Positions 1-9,200 of a stretch of 64,000 nt of DNA are shown piece after piece. Position 1 is the stretch's first letter; each line of letters starts with the position of its first letter. Where the stretch lies: NCBI GenBank assembly GCA_000818945.1, contig KN805444.1, positions 1-64,000 of the forward strand. The letters run 5' to 3'. This stretch comes from Schizochytrium sp. CCTCC M209059. Lineage: Eukaryota > Sar > Bigyra > Thraustochytrida > Thraustochytriidae. The notes beneath the pieces were generated by a model. That model worked only from the letters and a program-made list of their open reading frames with translations. It did no database searches and had not been told where the DNA came from. Made by a program: the position numbers and the translations under genes.

Positions 1-131
1 CGCGCCGGCGGCTCCCGCGCCTGCGCCTGCGCCTGCGCCTCCGGGCCGTGCAGCCGCGCCTGCTGCAGCGCCGCCGCCACGTCGGGGACCTCCTCGCTGC
101 GCTGCGCCTTCTGCCGCGCCCCCGCCGGCAT
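1..131 (-). CDS. N-terminal fragment of an unrecognised protein (runs off left edge)
   Basis: An open minus-strand frame starts at an ATG at 131 and is still open after 43 codons at the window edge. The visible protein is Ala/Gln/Arg-rich, includes the stretch EEVPDVAAALQQARLHG and ends in Gln-Ala dipeptide repeats. No domain can be named from so short a piece. The base at -3 of the ATG is T, unlike most genes here, so the start is uncertain. The very high GC of this stretch also makes chance open frames likely. The call rests only on openness and a plausible helical composition. Confidence 0.35.
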   Translation of the reverse strand, partial: MPAGARQKAQRSEEVPDVAAALQQARLHGPEAQAQAQAREPPA

Positions 132-242
132 CGACGGAGCCGCGCGCGCGGGTTGTGGTGCTGCCGCCGCCGCCGTTCGCCTTGCTCGCCTTGCTCGCCT
201 CGCCTCGCCAAAAGCACGAGGCCTGGTAAATAAAATAAATGC

Positions 243-265
243 TACTACGTATAGCCTACGTAGTA
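243..265. repeat. Perfect 9-bp inverted repeat (hairpin)
   Basis: TACTACGTA (243-251) and its exact reverse complement TACGTAGTA (257-265) flank a 5-nt spacer. The 12-mer TACGTAGTATAC that begins in the right arm recurs at 4519-4530 in another intergenic region. No function is known. Confidence 0.7.
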
Positions 266-680
266 TACACTGCAACGGGGAAAGACAACGTAGCTAGGCT
301 AGTCAAAGGCAAGCAAGCAAGCGAGCAAGCAAGCAAGCATTGTGGGTATCATAGTAAACAACACAAGGAGAAGAAGAACCTGCTCGGATACGTACATGTA
401 CTGAGATGCAGCCGAGGACAAGCGCCCCGCGCCGGTGTCTGTGCGCGTCGTCGAGGGCCTGAGCATGGGCGGCAGCTCGGTTCGTTTGTGATGGACAAGA
501 AGGGTTAGCTTGTGGGGCCAGTCAGCCAAGTTGCGACGGGGAGAAGGAAGGAGTTGCGGTGCAATGGGCGGGTGTAAGGTATGAGGAAGAGAGCAGGGAA
601 GGGGTCGCGCCGGAAAAGACTGCGAGCCGAGGACAAGCTTCAAGGTAGCTTGTAAAAATCCAAGAATAAGAGGTAGCCAA

Positions 681-690
681 TAGGCCTAGG
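681..690. repeat. Palindromic decamer TAGGCCTAGG, copy 1
   Basis: Exact palindrome. Further copies lie at 871-880 and 59864-59873, with a near copy at 41295-41303. All are in intergenic DNA. Confidence 0.6.
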
Positions 691-870
691 TTTCTGGCCG
701 TACTGATAACCGCAACACTGGCAGGTCTCCAAGATGAAAAGTCTCGAGTCAATAGAAGAATGTAGATAAGGGAAGTCGGCAAAATAGATTCGAAAAAGAA
801 TAAAAGTTCGGGTGCCTCGCTCGCCAGAGACACGCCTGACCTCTCTGCGACCAAAACCTTCCTACCTAGC

Positions 871-880
871 TAGGCCTAGG
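871..880. repeat. Palindromic decamer TAGGCCTAGG, copy 2
   Basis: Identical to the copies at 681 and 59864. It is preceded by CTAGC and followed by CCTATAC, so the local sequence is a longer imperfect palindrome. Confidence 0.6.
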
Positions 881-1579
881 CCTATACTCTCGCATGTCAG
901 TCAAGATCATGATCATTACGGTTCATTCATTTGCCGTCGACAAAGATCATCCATCACGCCCCTTTCTTTCCTTCGCCTTCGACAAAGATCATCGCACGCT
1001 TCTTTGGGATAAATTACACTTCTGAAAGGGACGATGCAAGACAGGAAGTCACTCGGCCAGTGACGCTCGAAACGGCGAATGCCAAGGTGTCCCAACCAGC
1101 CTCTCAGTTTCCACCCTATCCAACGCCAAGCTCCAAGTTCGAGCCGCCGACGCCTTCGCTAAGCCTAACGCTCCTACGCTCCTCCATTCCATCGATCATC
1201 CCACAAGCAAGACCAAGACCAGGTAAAGACCCAGACCACGTACTACAAGACCAACACCATGTTCTGCAAGACCAAGACCACATACTCCACGAGCAACCCC
1301 AGCGCGCTCGCGAGCTCGGCCAAGCGGCTGGCCGCCAGCGCGCGAGTGACAGTTACCAAGCAAGCACGCGTGCAAGCAGTGCGCGTCTCGCACACGTCGA
1401 TCTCTCTCCCCAGCGCGGCGTCTGCCCCGCCTCGCGCGCAGGCCCGCAACGTTCGCTCGCTAGCTCTCTCGCGCGCGCCCGCCTCGTCCGCGCGCGAGAC
1501 CTCGCCCGCGCGCGAGACCTCGCGGGGCCGCGCCTCGGGCCTGCGCTTTTGCGTTGCGCGCAAAGCCGTTCGCGCGGGC

Positions 1580-1601
1580 GATCGATCGATCGATCGATCG
1601 A
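1580..1601. repeat. (GATC)n microsatellite
   Basis: About five tandem GATC tetramers in GC-rich intergenic DNA. Confidence 0.9.
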
Positions 1602-1707
1602 AGTCGATACCTCGGCGCCCGCGACGCGCCGCCCGCGCAAGGCCGGCGGGCGACGCGAGCTCGCGGTCGCGAGCAAGGGGAAGGAGGACGAGTCGCGGTC
1701 GTCGGCG

Positions 1708-1768
1708 GGCATCCAGGCCAAGCCAAGCCAAGCCAAGCCAAGCCAAACCTAGCCAAGCCTAGCCTAGC
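1708..1768. repeat. AGCCA/AGCCT pentanucleotide repeat
   Basis: Tandem AGCCA units that degrade into AGCCT and TAGCC variants towards the right end. Confidence 0.85.
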
Positions 1769-1929
1769 CGGAGCTTGCTTGGCTCAGCTGCGCGGAGGAC
1801 TGGTGTAGGCGCCGGGAGCGTCTGCGACTCCTGCCTGCCGGCCGGACGGTCGCGAGCGCCCTCCCGGGACGGGCGCGCGCTAGCTCCGAAGTCACGGGAC
1901 GCGAGTCGCCGGTCATCATTCACGAAATT

Positions 1930-2262
1930 CTACGACGATATCAACTCGCAAATTTGAAAGCTGCTTTGCAGACAAAACCCTTTGTAAGTGAGCGAGCGAG
2001 CGAGCGTCCGTTGATCTCGCTTCAGCATCACGACGTCCCACCCACGCTCGATTCTTACCCAACTCGGACCAAAACGAAAGGACTCGCTAGCTCGCTGGCT
2101 AGCTCGCTTGTTGGCCCGCGGCTCGTCCAGGGGTGCCAAGCCGAGTAGCAGGCGGACCTTCCGCAGGTTGATCGCCCCTTGCTGATACGCGTCTTTCATT
2201 TCAAGGGTGGGGCCAAGAGTAGTGTCCCGAGGGTCGCCCGTCAGGTTCGTGACGGAGCACAT
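1930..2262 (-). CDS. Possible small protein of 110 residues, doubtful
   Basis: The frame starts at an ATG at 2262 with A at -3. The first ~50 residues look protein-like, for example EMKDAYQQGAINLRKVRLLL, an amphipathic stretch. The second half overlaps low-complexity GCTA-rich repeats and looks like read-through. I recognise no family, signal peptide or membrane segment. It could be the eroded end of an older gene. It lies head to head with the RasGAP-like gene at 2596. Confidence 0.18.
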   Translation of the reverse strand: MCSVTNLTGDPRDTTLGPTLEMKDAYQQGAINLRKVRLLLGLAPLDEPRANKRASQRASESFRFGPSWVRIERGWDVVMLKRDQRTLARSLTYKGFCLQSSFQICELISS

Positions 2263-2595
2263 TTTGCTTCTCCTCCGCTCCAGGCTTGCTCCCCGCCTTG
2301 CACGAACAGCGCTTACGTACACGACCTCGTAAGTAGGTGTGATTTTGGAGCGAAACGAAAAACCGGCAAAAGCGAGGGAGGCACTCAAAATCAACACACA
2401 CACACTGCGATTAACAATCTTTCAAAGGAGAAGCGTCGGAAGCATCGACTCGTGTCCCAAAAGATTGTCTCCGGATCGGAAGACGTAACCTGAGAAAACA
2501 TTGCAATCCCCTCTCGTCCCTGGGCCGCTCGCTTGAACGACGACCAGGTAATTCAGGATTCGTCTTGTCTGCTGTAGCCATTCTTTGACACCATC

Positions 2596-4236
2596 ATGCG
2601 CAGCCACCAAAGCACGCAAGGCTTTTGCGAACCAGAAGCGGCTTTCCCCCCACCGCTCCCGCCGACGTTGTTGACACAATCTTCTACTCCTTCCCCGCTC
2701 GCGTCTCCGTCCTCGCTCCGCTCATCACCTCCCAAGAACATGAGCCCAACCAAGCAGCAACAGCATCAGAAGGTCGTTGGCACGCTCGGTGCCGCGGTGA
2801 GCAAGCTCCGCATTACGGTTGATGACAATCTCTCCGCCGAGGAGGGCATCGATACCTTCGAAGAGGCCAAATCTCCCACGGGAGCGGGCGAATCTCTTGC
2901 GCAGCAGCTTGAAGATCTCCGCCGGTTTTTCCGCCTCGTCGCCGCCGCGTCGTCACCCAAACTACATCAACCGCCTAAACTTGTCAGACAAAACAGCTCG
3001 GCTTCTGGCCAGCGCCTTCCCAGGCTCGCGAGATGGCGTAGCGAGGAGAGGCATCAAGCCAGTGACCTCGGGACATCTTCATCTGCACCGCGGCCGCATT
3101 CCACACGCGCGCGGGGGATTTCCATGCTCGATGGCGTCGTGCGCAAAATGCGACGGTCCTCTTCACGGTCATCACCTGCTCTTCCATCACCAACATCGTC
3201 CCCGCGCGAACGGACGCAATCCACCCCCAGCTCTCCATTCCCCGCCTCGAGAGTGCCAAATTGTAGCGCGAGCACCGCTCCCGAGGGCGTTGCTTCGCCT
3301 GCAAGCGTTGGCGCCTCGTCACACTCGACTCATTCATTGCCAATGCCCAGCCCACATACGCGGTCACGCTTTCGTTTCCCTGCCCGAGCACGAACACCGC
3401 CAGCTTCGAGAACGAGCGCGCTCTCATCCGGCTCAGGGAAAGCTGGACCCAAGCATTCATCTGCGGAGGATGATATCCGTACGCTCAAGTGGTGGCGTGC
3501 TCGCTCGGGTTTTGCCGTCGAGCTTCTTACACAATCACCAGATTGCTTCACCTCTTTTTTCAAATGCGACCAAGAGTTTTCGCTACCGCAACGAAAGCAA
3601 CTTTTGCAGGAGCTTTTCACACTCTGCCTTGCGGATGTAGAAAGCGATCCGCGGCAACAGCTTTTGCTCGCGAATATCGCCGAAGACCTTCTTGAGGCTG
3701 AACTGCAAGCGCATTCAGGCGCCGAAAACAAGGAAAGCAGCGTCGAAGGTGCAGCATGGCTGCGCTCGAGCAGTAGTGCTGCCTCTCTCTTTCTCACGAC
3801 ATATCTGCGACGGCCCGAGTGCGAGGCGGCGGTGAGCGCCCTTCTTGACAGCGTACTCGACCCTGCACAGTCCAAGAATGGGCCTTCTTCAGACCCCGCC
3901 ATTCTTGCAGAGCGTATTCTTCGCAAGCTTCGACCCGACGCCGTTCCTGCAGGCATGCGCTTGTTGTGCCGTCAACTTGCCGCGCTCGCCCCGCCCGGTT
4001 TGCGCGAGCCACTCCTTGGCGGCTTCATCATTCTCAAGTTCATCAACCCGAGTCTGGTCTCAGTTCCACGTTCTACTCATGCACAACGAGTACTCGTGGA
4101 TGTTGCTCGTCATTTGCAGCACCTTGCCAACCACGCTGCAACGCCAGATGCGGCGCGAGCGAAAAATGCTGATCTTGACGCTTTCCTCATGGCCAATCGA
4201 GATGCCATTCTGGCTGTCTTTTCGTCTTTTAGCTAG
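2596..4236 (+). CDS. RasGAP-like domain protein (putative Ras GTPase-activating protein)
   Basis: A 546-residue protein whose C-terminal ~230 residues resemble a Ras GTPase-activating domain. Residues 388-404 (WLRSSSSAASLFLTTYL) match the FR-x-N-S-x-A-x-K segment that carries the arginine finger, which makes R390 the candidate catalytic arginine. Residues 476-490 (GGFIILKFINPSLVS) match the family's FLRF-x-x-PA motif, with Lys481 where Arg is usual. A following helix, RVLVDVARHLQHLAN, matches the conserved IAK-x-LQ-x-LAN helix. The first ~270 residues are Ser/Pro/Arg-rich and probably disordered. Family members switch off Ras at membranes. The replaced Arg leaves activity open. Start: the ATG at 2596 has A at -3; an internal ATG at 2740 is possible. 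Confidence 0.72.
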   Translation: MRSHQSTQGFCEPEAAFPPPLPPTLLTQSSTPSPLASPSSLRSSPPKNMSPTKQQQHQKVVGTLGAAVSKLRITVDDNLSAEEGIDTFEEAKSPTGAGESLAQQLEDLRRFFRLVAAASSPKLHQPPKLVRQNSSASGQRLPRLARWRSEERHQASDLGTSSSAPRPHSTRARGISMLDGVVRKMRRSSSRSSPALPSPTSSPRERTQSTPSSPFPASRVPNCSASTAPEGVASPASVGASSHSTHSLPMPSPHTRSRFRFPARARTPPASRTSALSSGSGKAGPKHSSAEDDIRTLKWWRARSGFAVELLTQSPDCFTSFFKCDQEFSLPQRKQLLQELFTLCLADVESDPRQQLLLANIAEDLLEAELQAHSGAENKESSVEGAAWLRSSSSAASLFLTTYLRRPECEAAVSALLDSVLDPAQSKNGPSSDPAILAERILRKLRPDAVPAGMRLLCRQLAALAPPGLREPLLGGFIILKFINPSLVSVPRSTHAQRVLVDVARHLQHLANHAATPDAARAKNADLDAFLMANRDAILAVFSSFS

Positions 4237-4689
4237 CCAGCATGGATACTGAACACATCCGAGCAATGCTAGCCACTTTGTTTCTGATCATATTCGAGTA
4301 TACGTGTCCGCATAAACTCAAACTTTCAAGTTGTTCTCTTTTTGTGTTCTTTGTCCTGAAGAGCTTTTGCGTACTAACTTTTGAAGATTCTGTCACCGAA
4401 ATCGCCAATTTCCTGCCCAAATCACAAAAAAAAAATCCTTGAATGCGTACGTAAAAGATTTGGCAAGCTCGTAGACCCACTCACGCAAGATAAGGCAAGG
4501 TATAAACTCACTATGGTATACGTAGTATACTACTGTAGCCAGTAGAACGCGAGGTGGCACAGCGCCAAGGGTCAAGCTTGAAGTTCCCTCTTTTTCTTTT
4601 TCCTTTTCTTTTTCTCTGGACCTAGGTTTTGAGTGCAAACCTACTAGGCATCAATCATCATCACCACACCATCAAAACCATCTCGCAGA
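4237..4689. other. Intergenic region between tandem plus-strand genes
   Basis: AT-rich 3' flank of the RasGAP-like gene followed by the 5' flank of the methyltransferase gene. It contains a GTATAC-rich palindromic stretch (4516-4533) sharing the 12-mer TACGTAGTATAC with position 257, and a pyrimidine-rich stretch (about 4587-4618). No frame longer than about 80 codons looks real. Confidence 0.6.
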
Positions 4690-5925
4690 ATGCGGCCGCG
4701 CGAGCTTTTCGCCGTTGCGGCGCCCGGGCTCGAGGCACTCACGCTGCGCGAGCTTCAGACCACGCCCTTTGGAAACTTTTCGTTGCCCAAAGCTTTGGCT
4801 GGTGGCGTCGACTTTCGAGGCCACGACCAAGCCATCTACCGGGCCAACCTATGGCTGCGCACATCGTCGCGCGTTCTTGTCCGTGTAGGCCACGGCAAGA
4901 GCACATACAAGAAAGAACTCGTGCAAAAGCTACGAAGGATGGACTGGACACCCTTCCTGCAACCCCGCGACACTAAACTTATCGTCCGCGCAAGCTCTAA
5001 AAAGTCCAAGCTGATTAATACGGCGCTTATCGAGGAGGCCGTGAAAGGTGCTCTCGACAGATACTCAAACGAAAAGTCGGCCAATGAGCAGGAAATCGTC
5101 ATCTCCTTCAAGCATGACCAGTTTACCGTGTCAATCAACAGCAGCGGGGATAATCTCCATAAACGCTGGTACCGCCAGCAAGTTGCCACACCTATGCCAC
5201 TCCGGGAAACCTTGGCGGCTGGCGCTCACCTGTCTTCATGGGCGGCTGCTAAAGACATCCCAGACTCCGATGGCAAGCTCCCAAGCGCAATCGTGGACCC
5301 TTTTTGCGGCTCAGGGACGCTGCCCATCGAGGCAGCCCTCATCCTTGCAACCTGTGCTCCTGGCCTTGTGCGCCTCCAACAGCATCCGAACCGCGCCTAT
5401 GCATTCGCAGACTGGCCCAGTTTTGACGAGCAGCGATTCACCCAAGTCATTGAAGAAGCCATGTCTGTGCGCAAGGATCGTCCTCCGCAAGGAAGTGGGC
5501 CGATTGCCTTCGGCTTTGATCGGGAGCGCGCCGCGGTCGAAATCGCCGAGAAGTGCGCCGCACGAGCAGGCGTTCAAGACTGGTGCGCCTTTGAGCAGCG
5601 CGATATCACCGTGGAAGGCCTTGCGTCGCCTGCGCTCCAGCTAGATTCCATGAAAGCGGACCTGTGCTCGAGAGGGGCTATCGTTACCAATCCACCGTAT
5701 GGACCCCGGTTCAAAGGACCAATACAGTCCATCTTCACTGCCCTTGGATCCCAGCTCAAAGAGCACTGCAAAGGCTGGCAGCTTGCTCTGATTGCGCCTG
5801 CTGACTTCCCAGGCATCAAAACGCTCGGTCAATCAGGGCTTTCTCATCACCATGCAAAGCAAATGCTCGAGGTCATCAATGGTGGTAGGCGCATGAAAGT
5901 GTTTGCAACGCCCGAACTTATCTGA
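4690..5925 (+). CDS. THUMP-domain RNA (guanine-N2-)methyltransferase, RlmL/UPF0020 family
   Basis: A 411-residue protein that opens with RELFAVAAPGLEALTLREL, the typical start of the RlmL/YcbY-type N-terminal ferredoxin-like/THUMP module (about residues 1-170). The methyltransferase part carries the UPF0020 SAM-binding motif VDPFCGSGTLPIEAAL from residue 202 and the catalytic NPPYG motif at 334-338, the signature of N2-guanine or N6-adenine methylation. Bacterial relatives methylate 23S rRNA. A eukaryotic copy could act on organellar rRNA or on tRNA, as Trm11/Trm14-type enzymes do. The N-terminus shows no clear transit peptide. The length fits the single-domain family without the RlmK extension. 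Start: ATG at 4690 with A at -3, and the homology begins at once. Confidence 0.88.
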   Translation: MRPRELFAVAAPGLEALTLRELQTTPFGNFSLPKALAGGVDFRGHDQAIYRANLWLRTSSRVLVRVGHGKSTYKKELVQKLRRMDWTPFLQPRDTKLIVRASSKKSKLINTALIEEAVKGALDRYSNEKSANEQEIVISFKHDQFTVSINSSGDNLHKRWYRQQVATPMPLRETLAAGAHLSSWAAAKDIPDSDGKLPSAIVDPFCGSGTLPIEAALILATCAPGLVRLQQHPNRAYAFADWPSFDEQRFTQVIEEAMSVRKDRPPQGSGPIAFGFDRERAAVEIAEKCAARAGVQDWCAFEQRDITVEGLASPALQLDSMKADLCSRGAIVTNPPYGPRFKGPIQSIFTALGSQLKEHCKGWQLALIAPADFPGIKTLGQSGLSHHHAKQMLEVINGGRRMKVFATPELI

Positions 5926-6222
5926 TACAGACGCGAAGCAAATGATACAACAAGGTTCACAGTGCCTAATGCTGTCAAAAGTTGGTGCTCGAGGTCGGCA
6001 ACGGACGTACTTCACTTTTTTCCGCATCCAAAGAAATTTGATGACTTGAAGCCTGGCCACAAGTCTATTGGTGGCACCGAATGAGAATGCGCTTGGCCGT
6101 CGAAACAAGCTGATGTGCCGCAAAGATATCGTGTGGGATGCAAAAAGAAAGGAAAAAAGAAAACAAGAGCGATAAAGTACTATACCTTACGCGATGAAAT
6201 TAGCCCTATCTTTCTTTTTGGT
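5926..6222. other. Convergent 3' intergenic region
   Basis: About 300 bp between the stop codons of the methyltransferase (+) and the TmcB-like gene (-). It has A-rich stretches but no gene-like frame. Confidence 0.6.
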
Positions 6223-9200
6223 TTAACGCCGCTTTTCATTCTCCAACAGGATGGTGTTTCCGAGTTTCGGGATCTCATCGAACACGTTACTTGGAAAGGC
6301 AACGAGCAGAAACTGAATGTCTTGCATCTTTCGATTCACTTCAACATAGCGACGAAAGACGAAAATGGAACCAATAGCCAGAAGGCCCCAATTCATTACA
6401 AGCATCAGCCGGCCCGTATTGACTTGCGTGGCGACAATGTCCACGAGGTGATCCTTAAAGTACTCCATGGACTTTTGCAAAGCCTCCGAAATCATGTTAA
6501 TGGTATGCTGCAAGAAAAAGAGAAACTCAACTGGCGTCTGCTCTCCCTCAACAGCAGCTTGCGTGGCGGCTTGACGCTCTGCCGGTGTCATGTCCTGCGC
6601 AAGTTCAAAAAGAGCGAGACCGGATGATAACTCGTCGTTTAGATACTCCATAGCTCGCATCAAACCAGACCTCGCCGCGTCACTCATCGGGAGGTCCGGA
6701 TACGCTTGGCACGTCTCAAAGCAAGCACCATCAAAGAGGAGGCTGTACTGCTCCGGGAACGAAGTTTTGTCCTGGACTGCAGCGATGCCCAGCGTCTCGT
6801 TACCATAGGTCAAGAGATTGTTCGATTGTTCCACCTTCGCCAAAAGAGCTCCAGCATATGCCCATTTCTCGTCGGTCTTGTTCTCCCAGATGCTCCAGGG
6901 CGCGTCATCAATCTCTCCATTGGCCATGCGGAGGAAACCGTCCTGGACAAAGTACATTGTGTTGTGTGAGGTGACCCATCGCCTTCCGGCGGCATTAACC
7001 ATGCGACTAAGCGAGATGCGCGTTGACATGGACACATTCTCGTAAAGGAAGACAGCAACTACGTATACGAGAGTGATGAGAAAGGGCGCACTCTGAAGCG
7101 TCACGAGGCGTACGAACGCTAGAGCATTCTTGCGGCGGTTTTTGCGCTTGCGCTTCTCTGATTTTCTCTCGTGCCTCTTGCGCGCCGGGATTACACGAAC
7201 TTCCCGCTTCCCAGAGAATGTAACTTTAGCCGATGCATGTTTGGTAGAATTGCCGTTTGCCTCCATCAAATCTTCAGACGCTGCCGAGTCTTGGCATGTC
7301 GACTTGTCTTTATTGCGTCTCATAACAATTTCGATTTCCTCCGCCACGGACCGCTCCGCGACACTTTGCGCCCCGAGGGGAACTGGACCCTCTTCGCGGC
7401 TCTCTTCGCCATCGTCAAAGTCGTAATCGAACTCCTCCCGCAAGCGCTCGCGAACCATAGCGTTTCGCTCTTGGGATTCGAGGAACACACGTTTGATCAT
7501 CCCTCGCGGGACCTGGAAAAGCGTTGTGCAGCTCGTGTCAAATGACAGGTAAGCCTCACGGATCGTTGGAATTGTCACGAAGAACGTGTATAGGAGGAAT
7601 GCACTCGACGTGAAGATTACGTTCATCCACTGGTATGTGCGCACCGCCGCGAGTTCTTCAACTGCAATCTCGGCATAAATACCGCTGGCCTGGTTCAACG
7701 CTTCAAAGATTGACACAGGCGCGTTGTTGAGAACGTATTGGCACGACGTCCCGCACGCGTGGGTGAATGAATCCGTTTCGTCTTTCAATTCGATTTGCTC
7801 TTGCACGCCATCCATTTCTGTAATGACTTTATGCACCGCGAGCCATAGACTGGAGTTTTCGTAGCCTCCAGAAGAGGTGGAAAAGATCGGAATTGTTGGC
7901 TCCGAGTTGAGTTGCTCAAGTTCCTCGTGGTTGTCGTTTACTGTAGACTCAGTGACTTGTACATGGGTCTCCAGCAAAAGTGCACTGTTCGTTTCTATAA
8001 GCGTGATGAGCTCCTGCGCCTCCGTTATGGTCATGTTGTTCTTGTAACCAACGTTAAGCCCGCTCACAGCGACGGCTAGATCAATGAGGTAAAAGGCACG
8101 CTTCATTGAGTTGCTTACCTGCGTAATGGCCTCCATTCCGTGCCCATACGCGTTTTGCCGGATAAACCACTCGTCTAGCGTCAACACAAAGCACACAAGC
8201 GCAGAAAGAAATGTAAGACGCTGATATTTGCGCACCTGCTTTCCTTTACGCGCGATGCCACGTTGCACGCGGTCATACACAGACCTTTTGCGTCCAACGG
8301 TGGAAGCCATCTCACTTGCTGAATCTTGCGAATGGTTTTCAATTTCCGGAGAGGCGAGCACAGACTCACGGAATACACGCTTCATGCTTGCCCCGAGATT
8401 GCGCGAGAACTGTTGCTGGCCCTCAGCACCGATTGATTTCTGCGAGCGGGCGGACTCGGGCTCCACCCGATTCTTCTTCAACGCACGATCCGAGAACGTC
8501 CGTGCTTCTGCGCTGAGAAGCTTAATCACCTGATTCTCATTGGCGCGTTGCAGAGCTGGCCTAGTGTGCAGGGTTTCGTCCTCGTCCACTTCAGATGACC
8601 CTTGGCTTCCATTTTCCACGCGCGCACTTGAATTAGAAATGTCCTCCTCTGTCTTGCCTCGACTTGTGACTTGAAGGGCAGCAAGCGTTGGCACATTGTC
8701 CGGATCAATCTCCAGCAAATCGGCAGCGTTCGCCGGAGACCCAGGCGCAACCGCTGTTGAACCATCCGACTCATGCCCTCCGAAATCGCCGGATTCAGTC
8801 TCGCCTTCAAGAGAATCTTCGCGTTGGAGGTCTGGGATGACTTCGGCCCCACTATCGCTTCCGGAATCCACTTCATGGTCATCAGCAATAGGCGACAGCG
8901 GGGCCCGTAGCCGCTGTCTGGACTTTGTAACCGACGCCTCATCGTAGCGGGAGTGGAGATCTTGAGAGCAGGCCTCTGAAGGCGGGGCCAAAACCATCTC
9001 CATATCGATGGAGAGAATAACAATGCTAAAGTCCATGGCTGGTTTGTCAAGATGCGGTGGGACCTGCTTGGAGATAACCTTGGACTCAACGTTGTAATTG
9101 ATGCCGTGCAGGCGCATGAGTCCCTCCCCGTCCGTAGCAAGAAGGTGCTGAAAGGATTCATCGTTGAAGTCGTCGTTGTCCATAAATCCCTTGAGATTCC

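Larger units (their letters stand above)
132..2595. other. Repeat-rich intergenic region, no convincing gene except a weak 110-residue frame
   Basis: This 2.5 kb stretch holds AAGC repeats (about 308-338), a perfect 9-bp hairpin (243-265), two copies of the palindrome TAGGCCTAGG (681-690 and 871-880), a (GATC)n run (1580-1601) and AGCCA-type repeats (about 1708-1768). Long frames such as 931-1752 are Arg/Ala/Ser-rich with no domain and overlap equally long frames on the other strand, as expected of GC-rich non-coding DNA. The one frame with slightly protein-like character is listed separately at 1930-2262. Confidence 0.6.

Noticed and set aside
931..1752. 273-codon plus-strand frame
   Set aside because: Starts and ends in simple repeats, has no domain and overlaps equally long minus-strand frames; typical of GC-rich non-coding DNA.
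2230..2262. GGTTCG-containing stretch as a possible tRNA T-arm
   Set aside because: No acceptor stem, anticodon arm or A-box could be fitted around it.
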